Shown one piece after another: positions 16,182-17,020 of a DNA stretch of 17,020 bases. The position numbers and the translations under genes were made by a program. Location of the stretch: positions 91,206 to 108,225 of the forward strand of contig JBBHKE010000986.1 of NCBI GenBank assembly GCA_037447655.1. The letters are read 5' to 3'. A model generated the notes under the pieces. The model ran no database searches, was not told the origin of the DNA, and worked only from the letters and a program-made list of their open reading frames with translations. Numbering within the stretch: the first letter of the stretch is position 1; each line of letters starts with the position of its first letter. This stretch comes from Zygnema cylindricum (lineage: Eukaryota; Streptophyta; Zygnematophyceae; Zygnematales; Zygnemataceae).

Positions 16182-17020
16182 GTACAGCCCTCACCAGAAT
16201 TAGTGTGGGTTTTTTTGCCAAGACGACGATGTTTGTTGCAATTTTCATACGTGAGAGTAGTGATGTATATCGATTAAATCGCTAACGATGCATCATTCTT
16301 TCAGCATATCGTAATATGAAGGGGTTAATACTGAGATGCCGATAATTATCGACATCACCTAACGATAACTGATCGATAAGCGTTCTGTACTAAGTACATA
16401 AATCTAGAACGATCAGAAAGTATATTTGGCCTAACTTGACCAATTCTTGATTGGAGGGAATTTCTACGTACAAAATCCGAAAAATGATGATTAGTGTAAA
16501 AAGCCAAACATTTTTTATACATTTTCTTTCATACGGCAATTTAGTACAGCATGGTACATGTAATGTGCTGTACTGAATTTTTTTTAGACTTGACGGCTTA
16601 TGAAACCAAACGTTTGAATACCAAAAAGAATATAGGGATTCTGTTGATATCGTGATATCGATATTGTTGTATCGCGATAATCGGTGACTTTATTTTTCGG
16701 CGCGATGTATCAATAATCGTGACTCTTCAAAAAATTACATATTGATTATCGCCACATCCTGCTCGGTATACATAACTAGGTAAAGCGTTGATAATTCTGC
16801 TTCGACTGCTTGCGATTTTTATTTATCATAAAATAGTGACAGTAATATTACATTGCCCGCCGTTATGAGAGTCAAACACTTTTCAGGCAGTTTAAGTCGT
16901 GTACTCGCCGTGCTCTACCAATTCGTTTGAAATCTTTTGAATTGTACTTTACAGGATAGGTCTGTACTTTCCAGGAGAAACATGTGGCTGGCTAAGCAAG
17001 TGATTTGAATGGCTTCGAGA
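16182..17020 (+). other. MED33 downstream intron, incomplete
   Basis: From the gtacag donor to the window edge no exon matching the next MED33 segment is visible. About 16256-16760 is a separate repeat-like block (listed separately). 16761-17020 holds nothing I recognise. Confidence 0.5.
16256..16760. repeat. Block rich in 'cgata' palindromes, possible old DNA element
   Basis: Two clusters (about 16260-16385 and 16640-16755) are dense in atcgat, cgataattatcg (a perfect 12-bp palindrome near 16340), gatatcgtgatatcgatat and tatcgcgataatcgg. Loose inverted similarity links gtgatgtatatcgatt on the left to the inverse of aatcaatatgtaat/gatgtatcaataatcg on the right. Exact termini and target duplication could not be fixed. 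Confidence 0.4.

Noticed and set aside
16955-17003. Possible MED33 exon after the acceptor tttacag, in matching phase, ending in TGA
   Set aside because: The peptide (IGLYFPGETCGWLSK) does not match the MED33 segment expected next, and MED33 should continue for several hundred residues.

Overview
The window looks like nuclear DNA of a plant (streptophyte), probably not a flowering plant. Two independent signals support this. A Ty3/gypsy retrotransposon carries a primer-binding site matching plant initiator tRNA-Met, and spliced exons on the right read as MED33 (REF4/RFR1 family), a plant-specific Mediator tail subunit. The MED33 residues are clearly diverged from the angiosperm sequences I remember. 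There are no bacterial features, and no tRNA, rRNA or CRISPR was seen.

Layout. 1-413: no recognisable gene. 417-8981: a small PIF/Harbinger (Tourist)-like DNA element with GGGTATGTC termini and TAA target duplications. It is split by a complete 7.8 kb minus-strand Ty3/gypsy element (874-8654) with two 969-bp LTRs, a 5-bp target duplication (ctttg), PBS, polypurine tract and a decayed gag-pol (frameshifts and stops). 9089-10774: a second terminal-repeat region whose left and right ends each occur about three times, suggesting nested or tandemly duplicated ends. 10894-11835: a cluster of three related short inverted-repeat elements, one nested inside another. About 11938-16181: four exons of MED33 on the + strand. 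Their introns hold a ~790-bp, 21-bp-period minisatellite, a small decayed coding-like fragment, G-run clusters flanking one exon, and a duplicated 3' splice site. 16182-17020: the next intron, with a block rich in 'cgata' palindromes; the following exon is not visible.

How it fits together. The only host gene seen is MED33. The exons present match the family from roughly one fifth to two fifths of the protein, so earlier and later exons should lie outside the window. If the gene is intact, the whole left 11.9 kb would be a large intron loaded with nested transposons, with the gypsy element antisense to the gene. If it is not intact, this is a 5'-truncated copy. The sequence cannot decide between these.
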